A stretch of DNA of 64,000 nt from Brevibacterium yomogidense. Lineage in GTDB: Bacteria > Actinomycetota > Actinomycetes > Actinomycetales > Brevibacteriaceae. The position numbers were made by a program, and so were the translations under genes. The number at the start of each line of letters is the position of its first letter. Positions within the stretch are counted from its first letter, which is position 1. A model generated the notes under the pieces. The model was not told where the DNA came from, searched no databases, and saw nothing but the letters and a program-made list of their open reading frames with translations. The stretch covers positions 1 to 64,000 of the forward strand of contig NZ_FWFF01000010.1 of assembly GCF_900163715.1 (NCBI RefSeq), written 5' to 3'. Of the stretch, positions 53,953-62,212 are shown piece after piece.

Positions 53953-55071
53953 TCAGGGCGCAGTGTAGGGGAATGCTGCGAAGAGGCGCTCGAAGCGCGT
54001 GCGCTGGGCATCGCTGACGGACGTGAGCGGCGTCAGCGACAGACTCCTGCGCCCGGCCGAGCCCTTCCTCGTCCATGTGCCGACCACCCGACCGCGGCGG
54101 ATCGCGGCCCGCTTGAACACCCCGTTGTTGCCGGGCACCAGGACGGCGTGATCCGCGGCACCCATCAGCACGAGCCGGTCAGGGTATCCCAGCACCAGTT
54201 CGTCGAAGCCCGGCAGCAGGAGTTCGCGCATCGCGTCCTTCTCCCTGGCCCAGTACTCATCCATGAGCCCCGGTCGCCAGTACGCGGTCTCCTCATCGCC
54301 CGGGATGGGTCCGGACTCCACCGAATCCTCGATGAGCGGCAGTGCTGAGCGGATCGTGCGCAGCGGCAGCTTCGTCCACCACGCGAAGTCGCGCAGGGTG
54401 GCGGGTCCGTGTGACCGGATGTACCGCCGCAGCAGCTCTGCCGTCGCAGCGACACGATCACCGTCGAACCGTTCGCTCAGCGTTGAGCCCGCCGGCAGCC
54501 AGCGTGCGGCGTCGACGACTGCCGTGTCGTCGCCCGACCACGGCCCGTAGGCCGCGATGCCCGTCGAGATCAGTTGGACGAGCAGGTGGTACCCGCGGCC
54601 GCCGGTGGGGTCGATGCCCGCGGACCGCCACGCCTCGAAGACCTCTGCCCGCGGCACTCCGCTCCCCTGCCCCGGCTCGGAGCGGTCGTGGGCGAGGCCG
54701 ATGAGGACATCGGCGGCCCGTGAGACGTGGGACTCGTCGAGGCCCAGCTGCGGGCGCCGCCGCGCCGCCGCGCGGATGGGACCGTCGGCGCACAGCTGGG
54801 TCATCCAGGCGAGGTCCTCCGCGGCCACGGCGAAGACCGTGCCGCGCATGGGGTAGCCGCGGACGATCCGTCCTGTCGTGAAGGCATCGAGGACGGGGCC
54901 GACGGCACCGGATGTGCGCAGGGCGAGGGAGGCCACGACGCCGGGGAGGTCCTGCCCCTGATGGGCGCCGAACGCACTCACGGCCTCGTGGACGGATGTC
55001 CAGGAGGCCGTGGTGCGGGCAGAGAGTCCCTGCGTAGTGATGCGCAGTCCCACGAGCGTGCGAGCGTCCAT
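53953..55071 (-). CDS. Winged-helix AlkZ/YcaQ-like protein
   Basis: A 372-residue protein of the HTH_42 family, which includes the DNA glycosylases AlkZ (YcaQ) and AlkX that remove bulky or crosslinked bases. N-terminal LRITTQGLSARTTAS aligns with the region that in AlkZ holds the catalytic Q-x-Q motif; here only one Gln (TQG) is visible, so glycosylase activity is uncertain. MRGTVFAVAAEDLAWM, RRYIRSHGPATLRDFAWWT and the C-terminal GRRVGTWTRK-like strand (VVGTWTRKGSAGRRSL) are typical. It lies 23 bases upstream of the UvrA-like gene on the same strand and is probably co-transcribed. Confidence 0.85.
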   Translation of the reverse strand: MDARTLVGLRITTQGLSARTTASWTSVHEAVSAFGAHQGQDLPGVVASLALRTSGAVGPVLDAFTTGRIVRGYPMRGTVFAVAAEDLAWMTQLCADGPIRAAARRRPQLGLDESHVSRAADVLIGLAHDRSEPGQGSGVPRAEVFEAWRSAGIDPTGGRGYHLLVQLISTGIAAYGPWSGDDTAVVDAARWLPAGSTLSERFDGDRVAATAELLRRYIRSHGPATLRDFAWWTKLPLRTIRSALPLIEDSVESGPIPGDEETAYWRPGLMDEYWAREKDAMRELLLPGFDELVLGYPDRLVLMGAADHAVLVPGNNGVFKRAAIRRGRVVGTWTRKGSAGRRSLSLTPLTSVSDAQRTRFERLFAAFPYTAP

Positions 55072-55094
55072 GGGACGGTGGTGTGCGGCGCGGA

Positions 55095-55469
55095 TCAGCC
55101 GCGCAGCAGCTTGCGCGCGCGGCGCGCTCCGACGACGACGGTCGATCGGGCGGTGTCGAACGCGCGGTCCGTGCGCTCGCCGCGCGACGGCACCCGGTCG
55201 GACACCTCGTCGAGCGCGCGTGTGAGACGCTCCTCTGTCCAGTCGACGGCTCCACCGGGAGCGGCGGCCCGGGTGGCGCCCTCACGGGCGTAGCGGGCGG
55301 CGTTCCCCGCGTAGTGCTTCGCCGTGCGGGTGGCGTCCACGGCCGTGCGGGACGCCGTGCCCGCACCGCGGGCGAGGGTGTCGGCAGCGCGGCGGAGCCG
55401 CCTGCCCGTGGTCCATTCGACGGATTCGTAGACGTCGTCGGGTTCGATGGGCTCGCGCATGCTGGTCAT
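55095..55469 (-). CDS. Hypothetical Ala/Arg-rich protein
   Basis: Not a family I recognise. The 124-residue product has an acidic start (REPIEPDDVYESVEWTTGRRL) and a middle of alternating Ala, Arg and Thr that would form amphipathic helices (TLARGAGTASRTAVDATRTA), then a basic end (VVVGARRARKLLRG). No signal or membrane helix. The ATG at 55467-55469 is chosen because the sequence upstream looks unlike protein and contains a hairpin-like stretch; a second ATG follows three codons later. Codon use fits a real gene. It lies 23 bases upstream of the AlkZ-like gene on the same strand. Confidence 0.6.
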   Translation of the reverse strand: MTSMREPIEPDDVYESVEWTTGRRLRRAADTLARGAGTASRTAVDATRTAKHYAGNAARYAREGATRAAAPGGAVDWTEERLTRALDEVSDRVPSRGERTDRAFDTARSTVVVGARRARKLLRG

Positions 55470-55512
55470 ACGCCCATGATCCCCCTGTCGGGACGGGAAT
55501 GTCCAGGGAGGG

Positions 55513-55518
55513 TAGACT
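55513..55518 (+). promoter_or_regulatory. Probable -10 box of rbpA
   Basis: TAGACT in GGGTAGACTGTTG gives a leader of about 95 bases to the rbpA ATG. The leader contains repeats of GAGTCRGACGA. Confidence 0.45.
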
Positions 55519-55618
55519 GTTGTGTTCGGTGCAGACAATTGTCAGTGGACGAGTCAGACGACGGAATCAGACGACCGAGTCGGACGACGCAGAGTAGACG
55601 CGGAGAAGTGAGAGTCAT

Positions 55619-55960
55619 ATGAGCGAACGCAGCCTGCGAGGGACACAGCTGGGATCCCGGAGCCTCGAATCGGAAGCGGGCGTCGAGCCGGCGCCGCGCC
55701 AGCTCATCGAGTACCGCTGCGAGGACGGGCACAGGTTCAGCGTGCCCTTCTCCGTCGAGGCGGACATCCCCTCGCAGTGGGACTCCGGCACGCACGGCGT
55801 GGGTCTGCGGGTCGACGGAGGGGCCCCGGAGGAATCGGATGCGAAGCCCGTGCGCACGCACTGGGACATGCTGCTCGAGCGGCGCTCCTTCGAAGAGCTC
55901 CAGGTGCTCCTGGACGAGCGGCTCGCCTACCGCCGCGGGGACCTTCCCGCCGCGAACTGA
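55619..55960 (+). CDS. rbpA: RNA polymerase-binding protein RbpA
   Basis: Actinobacterial transcription activator that binds the sigma factor and the promoter and stabilises the open complex. The 113-residue protein has the N-terminal tail SERSLRGTQLGSRSLESEAG, the core domain with YRCEDGHRFSVPFSVEADIP, the basic linker, and the sigma-interaction domain TRTHWDMLLERRS-type motif (seen as VRTHWDMLLERRSFEELQVL). Only one cysteine is present, so this RbpA is of the zinc-free type. GGAG precedes the ATG. Given the many -10-only leaderless promoters in this window, RbpA is likely important here. Confidence 0.95.
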   Translation: MSERSLRGTQLGSRSLESEAGVEPAPRQLIEYRCEDGHRFSVPFSVEADIPSQWDSGTHGVGLRVDGGAPEESDAKPVRTHWDMLLERRSFEELQVLLDERLAYRRGDLPAAN

Positions 55961-56017
55961 GCTCTCGGCTCAGACGACAGCTCAGACGATCTGAGACACG
56001 GCCTCTTCAGTGAGGCG

Positions 56018-56046
56018 ACGAGGCCCGCACGATGTGCGGGCCTCGT
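56018..56046 (+). terminator. Terminator of rbpA
   Basis: A perfect 13-bp stem with a 3-base loop lies about 58 bases after the rbpA stop, between rbpA and convergent ppm1. Confidence 0.8.
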
Positions 56047-56126
56047 GTCGTCTCCCGTTCTGGGCCTTCTCCGAGGCTCTGGGCCTTCTCTGACTCCAGC
56101 GCGCCTCTGCACTGGGTGGCCGCCTC

Positions 56127-56861
56127 TCAGCGGCCGACGAGGCCGCGCAGCTGGCGACCGCGCCGCTGGACTCCCCAGCGGGCCACCCGGACGAGCGCCT
56201 CATTGATGATGTCGCCGTCCATCTTCGACTCGCCGAGCTCACGTTCGACGAAGGTGACAGGGACCTCTGCGATGCGCAGCCCTGCATCCTTCACACGGCG
56301 CGTCATGTCGATCTGGAAGCAGTAGCCGGTCGACTCCACGTCCTCGAGGTCGAGGGTCTCGAGCGTCTCGCGGCGGAACGCGCGGAAGCCCGCGGTCGCG
56401 TCGTTGACGCCCAGTCCGATGAGCACGTTCGCGTAGAGGTTCGCGCCCCGTGACAGCAGGTGGCGGTTGCGCGGCCAGTTCACGACCGCGCCGCCGGGCA
56501 CCCAGCGGGATCCGATCGCCAGGTCCGCTCCGTCGTGCACCGCCGCGAGCAGCTGTGGCAGGTCGCGTGCCCTGTGGGAACCATCGGCGTCCATCTCGCA
56601 GATGATCTCCCAGTCCCGGGCGAGAGCCCACCGGAAGCCGGCGAGGTAGGCCCCGCCCAGCCCGCTCTTGACGGAGTTGTGCAGGACGTTCACACGGGCG
56701 TCGGATTCCGCGTGACGGTCCGCCCACTCCCCCGTGCCATCGGGTGAGCCGTCGTCGACCACCAGGACGTGTGCGTCGGGAGCCCACTGTGCGAGGGCTG
56801 CGAGCGTCCGCGGGAGGGACTCGATCTCGTTGTATGTGGGGATCACGACCAATGTCTTCAT
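56127..56861 (-). CDS. ppm1: Polyprenol monophosphomannose synthase
   Basis: Transfers mannose from GDP-mannose to polyprenol phosphate, the lipid donor for lipoglycan and protein O-mannosylation. The 244-residue GT2 protein has LVVIPTYNEIESLPRTL, VLVVDDGSPDGTGEWAD, the metal-binding CEMDADGSH (DAD motif), DLAIGSRWVPGGAV, and a C-terminal region with FVERELGESKM. It is the catalytic domain alone; the acyltransferase (Lnt) half fused in mycobacteria is absent. The ATG at 56859-56861 has TAGAGT 7 bases upstream, so the transcript is probably leaderless. Near rbpA, as is usual. Confidence 0.94.
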   Translation of the reverse strand: MKTLVVIPTYNEIESLPRTLAALAQWAPDAHVLVVDDGSPDGTGEWADRHAESDARVNVLHNSVKSGLGGAYLAGFRWALARDWEIICEMDADGSHRARDLPQLLAAVHDGADLAIGSRWVPGGAVVNWPRNRHLLSRGANLYANVLIGLGVNDATAGFRAFRRETLETLDLEDVESTGYCFQIDMTRRVKDAGLRIAEVPVTFVERELGESKMDGDIINEALVRVARWGVQRRGRQLRGLVGR

Positions 56862-56868
56862 CGGTGCC

Positions 56869-56874
56869 ACTCTA
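56869..56874 (-). promoter_or_regulatory. -10 box of a leaderless transcript (ppm1)
   Basis: TAGAGT on the minus strand, 7 bases before the ppm1 ATG. Confidence 0.5.
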
Positions 56875-56920
56875 GCGGAGCATCGAGGCGGTCGGGATCC
56901 ATCCGTCCAGGGAAGGAAAC

Positions 56921-56990
56921 GGTCCGGCGGCAGGGCCTTCGGGCCGCAGGCGCTGAGCACCTGCGTTGTCTAATGGCCCGCCGCCGGACC
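56921..56990. other. Three-stem structured intergenic element
   Basis: An 11-bp closing stem (56921-56931 with 56980-56990) encloses a 4-bp stem with a TTCG tetraloop (56934-56945) and a 6-bp stem (56945-56950 with 56960-56965). The GGGCC at 56941-56945 can also pair with GGCCC at 56975-56979. It may be a complex terminator for the amidohydrolase-like gene or a small RNA; nothing in the sequence decides this. Confidence 0.5.
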
Positions 56991-57053
56991 TCGCCCCTGC
57001 AGGGCGACTGTGAGCAATCTACCGAGCGGTAATCGCTGTCGCAACCGGCACTG

Positions 57054-58037
57054 TCACGGCGTCTGCGTCGGTGCAGGACAGACCGCGTGTCGCTGTCCGC
57101 GCACCCAGACATCGCGGACGACCGGCAGGGGTGAGGAGCCGGAGAGGTCCGGAAGTCCGGGGGTGCCGGAGCGCGGATCGGTGCTCCACGCCGCAAGGCG
57201 GTCGTCTGCCACCTGGACGATCAGCTCGCCCACCTTCCAGCGCACTGCGGTCGCCTCCGCGCCGGGCGCGAGCACCCCGCCCTCGAAGCTCCCGGTCGCC
57301 CGGAAACCGAAGCGGGTGGCGGCGTTGAACGCGGCGCGGGCGGAGATGCCGGCGGTGCCGCTGTAGACGGCCGTCGCGAGGGTCTGCCACGGAGAAGCGG
57401 GATCGAGCACGAAGCTCACCTGTGCTCCGGCCGCCAGGAGCGGGGCCAGCGGTTGGTCGTGCTCCTGCGGGTCGAGCGTGATGCCGACGCCCGTCGCGGC
57501 GAGCCGGTCCACGGCGTCCCCCGGGATCGGGCAGGTCACCAGGAGCCGCCAGAGGGAGCGCTGGGCCCGGGTGCGGACCTCGGCGTCGTCGAGCGCGTCG
57601 AGGACCGCTGTGAGGTCGGACTCGTCCTCCACCACGATGTAGAGAGGCCGGTCGACCGTGAGGGCGCCTGCGAGGTCGCGGGCCGCGACGCTGGTCGCTC
57701 CGGTGTCCGCGCCCGCCGGGTAGGCGGTGACCGCGAGGGCGTCCGGGGCCGCATCGCGGAAGGCGGCCACGGCGTCCGCGGAGCCGAGCACGTGGACCGC
57801 GGTGATGCCCGCCTCCACGAGTGCGCCGGGCGCGGGGTCGTCGCCCGTCAGGAGCAGTCCCGCATGGACGAAGCCGGGGGCGACGAGGTCGCCCGCGAGG
57901 TCGGTGTGGTCACCCTCCGTCGCAGCGGCCGCCTCGTCCTCGCCGACCCAGGACACGGTCGGACCTGCGAAGGAGATGGCGGTGGCGAACGGATCGACGC
58001 TGGAGTACACGTCGCCGCTGTGGAGGATCGTCGGCAT
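57054..58037 (-). CDS. Amidohydrolase-like protein lacking metal ligands
   Basis: A 327-residue protein with the edges of an amidohydrolase fold: the N-terminal beta-sandwich (TILHSGDVYSSVDPFATAI, VSWVGEDEAA), the strand DLAGDLVAPGFVHAGL, a barrel core with SPWQTLATAVYSGTAGISARAAFNAATRFGFRATG (late part ISARAAFNAATRFGF) and the closing LAPGAEATAVRWKVGEL. The H-x-H metal motif that normally follows PGF is reduced to VHAG, and I see no metal lysine, so it may be inactive or non-metal. GGAGG sits 9 bases before the ATG at 58035-58037; another ATG at 58046 overlaps it. Between ppm1 and the exonuclease, as in several actinobacteria. Confidence 0.75.
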   Translation of the reverse strand: MPTILHSGDVYSSVDPFATAISFAGPTVSWVGEDEAAAATEGDHTDLAGDLVAPGFVHAGLLLTGDDPAPGALVEAGITAVHVLGSADAVAAFRDAAPDALAVTAYPAGADTGATSVAARDLAGALTVDRPLYIVVEDESDLTAVLDALDDAEVRTRAQRSLWRLLVTCPIPGDAVDRLAATGVGITLDPQEHDQPLAPLLAAGAQVSFVLDPASPWQTLATAVYSGTAGISARAAFNAATRFGFRATGSFEGGVLAPGAEATAVRWKVGELIVQVADDRLAAWSTDPRSGTPGLPDLSGSSPLPVVRDVWVRGQRHAVCPAPTQTP

Positions 58038-58089
58038 ATCGGTCATCCTCCGATTCTCCCACGTCCGGTTCCGTGTCCGAGGCACCCGG

Positions 58090-58095
58090 TAGGGT
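58090..58095 (+). promoter_or_regulatory. -10 box of a leaderless transcript (exonuclease fusion)
   Basis: TAGGGT ends 7 bases before the GTG at 58103. Confidence 0.45.
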
Positions 58096-58102
58096 GGCGC
58101 TC

Positions 58103-59809
58103 GTGACACCACCACTGCTCGTGCTCGACACTCCGGCCCTCTACTACCGGTCGTTCCACGGCCTGCCGGACACCATCCGGTCGCCCCATGGCCGGCCCGT
58201 CAACGCTGCGAAGGGCCTGCTCGACACGATCAGCCAACTGGTCACCCGCTGGGGCTCCCGAAGGATCATCGCGGTCATGGACGCGGACTGGCGCCCTGAC
58301 TTCCGCACCGCGCTCCTGCCCGAGTACAAGGCGCATCGGATCACCGACCCCGCCCGCGGCACGGAGACGCCTCCGGACCTGGAGGCGCAGCTCCCGGTCA
58401 TCTTCGATGCGCTCGATGCCTTCGGCATCCCCATCGCCGAGGTCCCGGGCACCGAAGCGGACGACGTCATCGCCTCGATCGTCGCCCAGGGCGGTGACGA
58501 GGACATCGTCGTCGTCTCGTCCGATCGGGATCTCATCGCACTGCTGGAGCCGGGCCGCAGGGTGTGCGTGCACCGCCCGCGGACGGGCGGACGCTGGGAG
58601 ACGATGGCGCTCGCAGACCTGCCGGCCGCCTACGGGGTTGCGGACGGGACCGCGTACCGCGCCCTCGCCGCACTGCGGGGCGACCCGTCGGACGGCATCC
58701 CCGGCGTCCCCGGGATCGGTGAGAAGACGGCGGCGAAGCTCGTGGCGGGCTACGGCGGCCTGGACGCGATCGTCGCCGCAGCGCAGCGCGGGGACAAGGA
58801 GCACGGCCTCTCCCCCCGGCGACGGGAGAACATCCTCGCGCACGCGGACAGCGTCCGTGCGGGCGAGCAGGTGATGGAGGGGCTCACGGACCTGGCGGTG
58901 TCCGACTTCGTCGCCGCGGCCGGAGGCGAGCCGGACACGGCGCGCATCGCCGAACTGGGCGGTCAGTGGGGCCTCGAGCGCACCATCGCCCGGCTGCTGG
59001 CCGCACTCACCGGCGACGACGTCGAGGTGCGGACGACAGAACGGGTACGGGAGACGACGGAGCACGTCGACGAGCAGGGCGGACGCCCCGCTCCGAACGG
59101 GCTGCCCACCGGCTGGGCGGCGGATTTCTGCGCGTTCGATCTCGAGACGACGGGGGTGGACCCGCACAGCGGCCGGATCGTGTCCGCCGCTCTTGTGCCC
59201 TTCGTCGGCGGTGACGAGGGCCCCGCCCGCACGTGGCTCGTCGATCCCGGTGTGGAGATCCCCGAGGCCGCCCAGCGCGTCCACGGGATCTCGACCGAGC
59301 GCGCGCGTGCCGACGGCGAGCCGACCGCCGTCGCACTGCCGCAGATCATGGACGCCGTGCGCGCCCTGTCCGCGTCCGGCACGACGCTTGTCGGGCACAA
59401 CATCGTCTACGACCTCACCGTGCTGGCCGCGGAGGCGGTGCGGGCGGGCATCCTCCCCTCCCCCGATGCCCTGCTCACGGATCTCCCGCCCGTACTCGAC
59501 ACGCTGGTCGTCGATCGGCAGGTGGACACGTACCGCCGGGGCCCGCGCACGCTGGGAGCACTCGCACAGCACTACGGCGTGTCTCTCGAGGACGCGCACG
59601 ACGCACTCGCGGACGCGCGGGCGGCAGGTCTCATCGCCCTCGCCCTCGCCCGCTCCTCCCCCGCACTGGCGGGAACGCCCGCCGCCGCACTCCACGACCA
59701 GCAGACGGTGTGGAAGCGGGAGCAGGCCGCTTCGCTGCAGGAGTTCCTGCGTCGCAAGCGACCCACGGCGGTGGTCAGCGGGGACTGGCCGCTGGAACGC
59801 CTAGACTGA
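58103..59809 (+). CDS. 5'-3' exonuclease fused to a DnaQ-type 3'-5' exonuclease
   Basis: A 568-residue protein with two nuclease domains of opposite polarity. Residues 1-290 are a FEN-like 5'-3' exonuclease of the PolA N-terminal type: VLDTPALYYRSFHG, VMDADWRPDFRTALLPEYKAHR (split VMDADWRP and LLPEYKAHR), GTEADDVIASI, VSSDRDLIALL and the helix-hairpin-helix GIPGVPGIGEKTAAKL. Residues 335-510 are a DEDDh 3'-5' exonuclease: CAFDLETTGVDP, VGHNIVYDLTVL and DAHDALADARAAG hold the acidic residues and the catalytic His. A charged linker joins them. Separate genes encode such domains in most actinobacteria. GTG start supported by a leaderless -10; a GTG at 58094 is also in frame. Confidence 0.9.
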   Translation: MTPPLLVLDTPALYYRSFHGLPDTIRSPHGRPVNAAKGLLDTISQLVTRWGSRRIIAVMDADWRPDFRTALLPEYKAHRITDPARGTETPPDLEAQLPVIFDALDAFGIPIAEVPGTEADDVIASIVAQGGDEDIVVVSSDRDLIALLEPGRRVCVHRPRTGGRWETMALADLPAAYGVADGTAYRALAALRGDPSDGIPGVPGIGEKTAAKLVAGYGGLDAIVAAAQRGDKEHGLSPRRRENILAHADSVRAGEQVMEGLTDLAVSDFVAAAGGEPDTARIAELGGQWGLERTIARLLAALTGDDVEVRTTERVRETTEHVDEQGGRPAPNGLPTGWAADFCAFDLETTGVDPHSGRIVSAALVPFVGGDEGPARTWLVDPGVEIPEAAQRVHGISTERARADGEPTAVALPQIMDAVRALSASGTTLVGHNIVYDLTVLAAEAVRAGILPSPDALLTDLPPVLDTLVVDRQVDTYRRGPRTLGALAQHYGVSLEDAHDALADARAAGLIALALARSSPALAGTPAAALHDQQTVWKREQAASLQEFLRRKRPTAVVSGDWPLERLD

Positions 59810-59842
59810 CTCGGGTCCGACCCCGGGTGGACCCGGCGGCCC

Positions 59843-59870
59843 CACACGCTATCGACCACACGCTATCGAC
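59843..59870. repeat. 14-bp tandem duplication upstream of secA2
   Basis: CACACGCTATCGAC occurs twice head to tail, without mismatch, 16 bases before the secA2 start. Confidence 0.9.
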
Positions 59871-59886
59871 GAGGTGCACACGACGA

Positions 59887-62154
59887 ATGGGACTCTTCTC
59901 GCGACTGCTCAACCGGCCTGGAGCACAGGCCGACAAGCGGATCGGCTGGTTCGACCGCGCACAGGACTCCGTCGCACAGCGGCACGAGGAGTACGCCGAT
60001 TCGACGGATGAGCAGCTCACCGAAGCCGCGGCTGCGGTGTTCGAGACGGGCACCCGCGAGGAGCAGCTCGTCCGCTTCGTCGCGCTGGCGCGCGAAGCCG
60101 CGGAGAGGACGCTGGACGAGCGTCCGTACGACACGCAGCTGCGCGGACTGGTCGGACTGCTGGACGGGAACGTCGTGCAGATGCTCACCGGTGAGGGCAA
60201 GACCCTCGTCGGTGCGCTGGCGGCCGCCGGCTACGCACTCCAGGGCCGCCGCGTCCACGTCGTGAGCGTCAACGACTACCTCGCCGTCCGCGACCGCGGC
60301 TGGATGGCACCGGTCTTCGACCTGCTGGGCGTCTCCGTGTCCGCCGTGTCCGGCTCGATGTCCGACGAGGAGCGCCGCGAGGCCTACCGTGCGGAGGTCG
60401 TGTACGGCTCCGTCTCGGAGATCGGCTTCGATGTCCTCCGCGACCGATTCCGGCTGCCCGGCGAAGAGGTCCGCGTCGAATCCCGCGACGTCGTGATCGT
60501 CGATGAGGCGGACTCGGTCCTCATCGACGAGGCCCGCGTGCCCCTGGTCCTCGCGGGCTCGACGCAGAAGGAGGACGCCGACCAGCGGGTGGCCCGGCTG
60601 GTGGCGCGCCTGGACCCGGACGAGCACATCGAGGTGACCGAGGACCGCAGAGCGGTCTCGCTGACGCCCGCAGGCATCGACGAGGTCGAGGACTCACTCG
60701 GCGTCGAGCTGTACGGCCAGGACGCGGCGACCCTCGCGGCGGTGAACCTGGCCCTCTACGCACGCATGCTCGTCCATCGCGATGTCGACTACCTCGTGGT
60801 CGACGGCGCCATCAAGCTCATCGATGCCTCGCGCGGACGCATCGCCCACCTGCAGCGCTGGCCGGACGGGCTCCAGGCGGCCGTCGAGGCGAAGGAGAAG
60901 CTCGAGACATCGACCAGCGGCGAGATCCTCGATCAGATGACGGTCGAAGAGCTCATCCACTCCTACACCCGCGTGTGCGGGATGACCGGCACGGCGCTGG
61001 CGGTGGGCGACGACCTCCGCGAGTTCTACGACCTGGAGATCGTGCCCGTCGACCCCCACGAACCGGTCATCCGCATCGATGAGGCGGACCGGCTCTTCAC
61101 CTTCCAGGAGTCGAAGGAGCGGGCGATCGTCGAGGAGGTGGCGGAAGCCCACGCCTCCGACCGCCCGGTGCTCGTCGGCACGCGCTCCGTCGCAGAGAGC
61201 GAATCGCTCGCCGAACGGCTCCGCGAGCGGGGAATCGACTGCGAGGTGCTGAACGCGAAGGACGACACCCGCGAGGCGCAGATCATCGCCCGCGCCGGTG
61301 AAGCCGGCGCCGTGACCGTGTCCACGCAGATGGCCGGCCGCGGCACGGACATCAGACTGGGCGGCGAGGACGTCGCGGAGGCCGGCGGACTGCTGGTGAT
61401 CGGCGCCGGGCGCTACGAGTCATCCCGCCTGGACGATCAGCTGCGCGGCCGCGCCGGCCGCCAGGGCGATCCGGGCAGCTCCGTCTTCTTCACGAGCCTC
61501 GAGGACGAGCTCATGAGCCGCGTGCCGGAAGCGCAGCGGTTCGTGGAGGAGGGGGACGAGACGGGTCTCATCACCTCGAAGCGCGCGGCACTGCTCGTCG
61601 AGCACGCACAGCGCATGGCGGAGGGCGAGAACACCGCGGTCCACCGCGACACCTGGCGCTTCAACGACCTCATGGCGAAGCAGCGTGAACTGGTCCTCAC
61701 CCGTCGTGACGAGGTGCGCGACGAGCTGCGGGGCCCCGCCGAGGTCCGCGACCTGCTGGGCGAGGACCGGGTCTCCCAGATCGAGGACGAGCAGTCCGCC
61801 GACGTGCTCGACACCGCCATCCGCGATGTCCTCCTCTTCGCCGTCGACGAACGCTGGGTCGATCACCTCGCGTTCCTCAACGACCTCCGCGAGGGCATCC
61901 ACCTGCGCACACTGGCGCGTGAGAAGCCCCATGAAGCGTTCAATGAGGAGTCGATCGGCGCGTTCGCGAGCTTCTGGGACGACGTGCTGACCCGCTCGCA
62001 CGAGGTGCTCGCGGACGCGGACTTCACGGGCGAGGGCGTGGATCTGCCGGCCCACGGCCTCAAGCGGCCCTCATCGACCTGGACCTATCTGACGACGGAG
62101 AACGTCTTCGGCTCTGACCTCGAGACGGTCGTGAAGACGCTGCGGAAGCCCTGA
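59887..62154 (+). CDS. secA2: Accessory protein translocase ATPase SecA2
   Basis: Second SecA-type motor that exports a subset of proteins. The 755-residue protein is shorter than housekeeping SecA (about 850-950) and lacks the C-terminal linker with the SecB/zinc-binding cysteines. Motifs are Walker A LTGEGKTL near residue 101, VVSVNDYLAVRDRGWM, the DEAD-box IVDEADSVLID near 205, the preprotein-crosslinking region, the motif V/VI STQMAGRGTDIRLGG and DDQLRGRAGRQGDPGSS, and a shortened helical wing/scaffold. The length agrees with actinobacterial SecA2. No SecY2 or obvious substrate is adjacent. The ATG is preceded by a weak GAGGTG and by a 14-bp duplication. Confidence 0.93.
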   Translation: MGLFSRLLNRPGAQADKRIGWFDRAQDSVAQRHEEYADSTDEQLTEAAAAVFETGTREEQLVRFVALAREAAERTLDERPYDTQLRGLVGLLDGNVVQMLTGEGKTLVGALAAAGYALQGRRVHVVSVNDYLAVRDRGWMAPVFDLLGVSVSAVSGSMSDEERREAYRAEVVYGSVSEIGFDVLRDRFRLPGEEVRVESRDVVIVDEADSVLIDEARVPLVLAGSTQKEDADQRVARLVARLDPDEHIEVTEDRRAVSLTPAGIDEVEDSLGVELYGQDAATLAAVNLALYARMLVHRDVDYLVVDGAIKLIDASRGRIAHLQRWPDGLQAAVEAKEKLETSTSGEILDQMTVEELIHSYTRVCGMTGTALAVGDDLREFYDLEIVPVDPHEPVIRIDEADRLFTFQESKERAIVEEVAEAHASDRPVLVGTRSVAESESLAERLRERGIDCEVLNAKDDTREAQIIARAGEAGAVTVSTQMAGRGTDIRLGGEDVAEAGGLLVIGAGRYESSRLDDQLRGRAGRQGDPGSSVFFTSLEDELMSRVPEAQRFVEEGDETGLITSKRAALLVEHAQRMAEGENTAVHRDTWRFNDLMAKQRELVLTRRDEVRDELRGPAEVRDLLGEDRVSQIEDEQSADVLDTAIRDVLLFAVDERWVDHLAFLNDLREGIHLRTLAREKPHEAFNEESIGAFASFWDDVLTRSHEVLADADFTGEGVDLPAHGLKRPSSTWTYLTTENVFGSDLETVVKTLRKP

Positions 62155-62212
62155 CCCGGGGCTCCTCCGGACACAGGCGTCGGTGCGCCGGACAGTGGCT
62201 CCGCCGTGCCGG

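Noticed and set aside
57010..57390. Small + strand open frames antisense to the amidohydrolase-like gene
   Set aside because: They are shadows of the coding frame on the opposite strand, without start signals.
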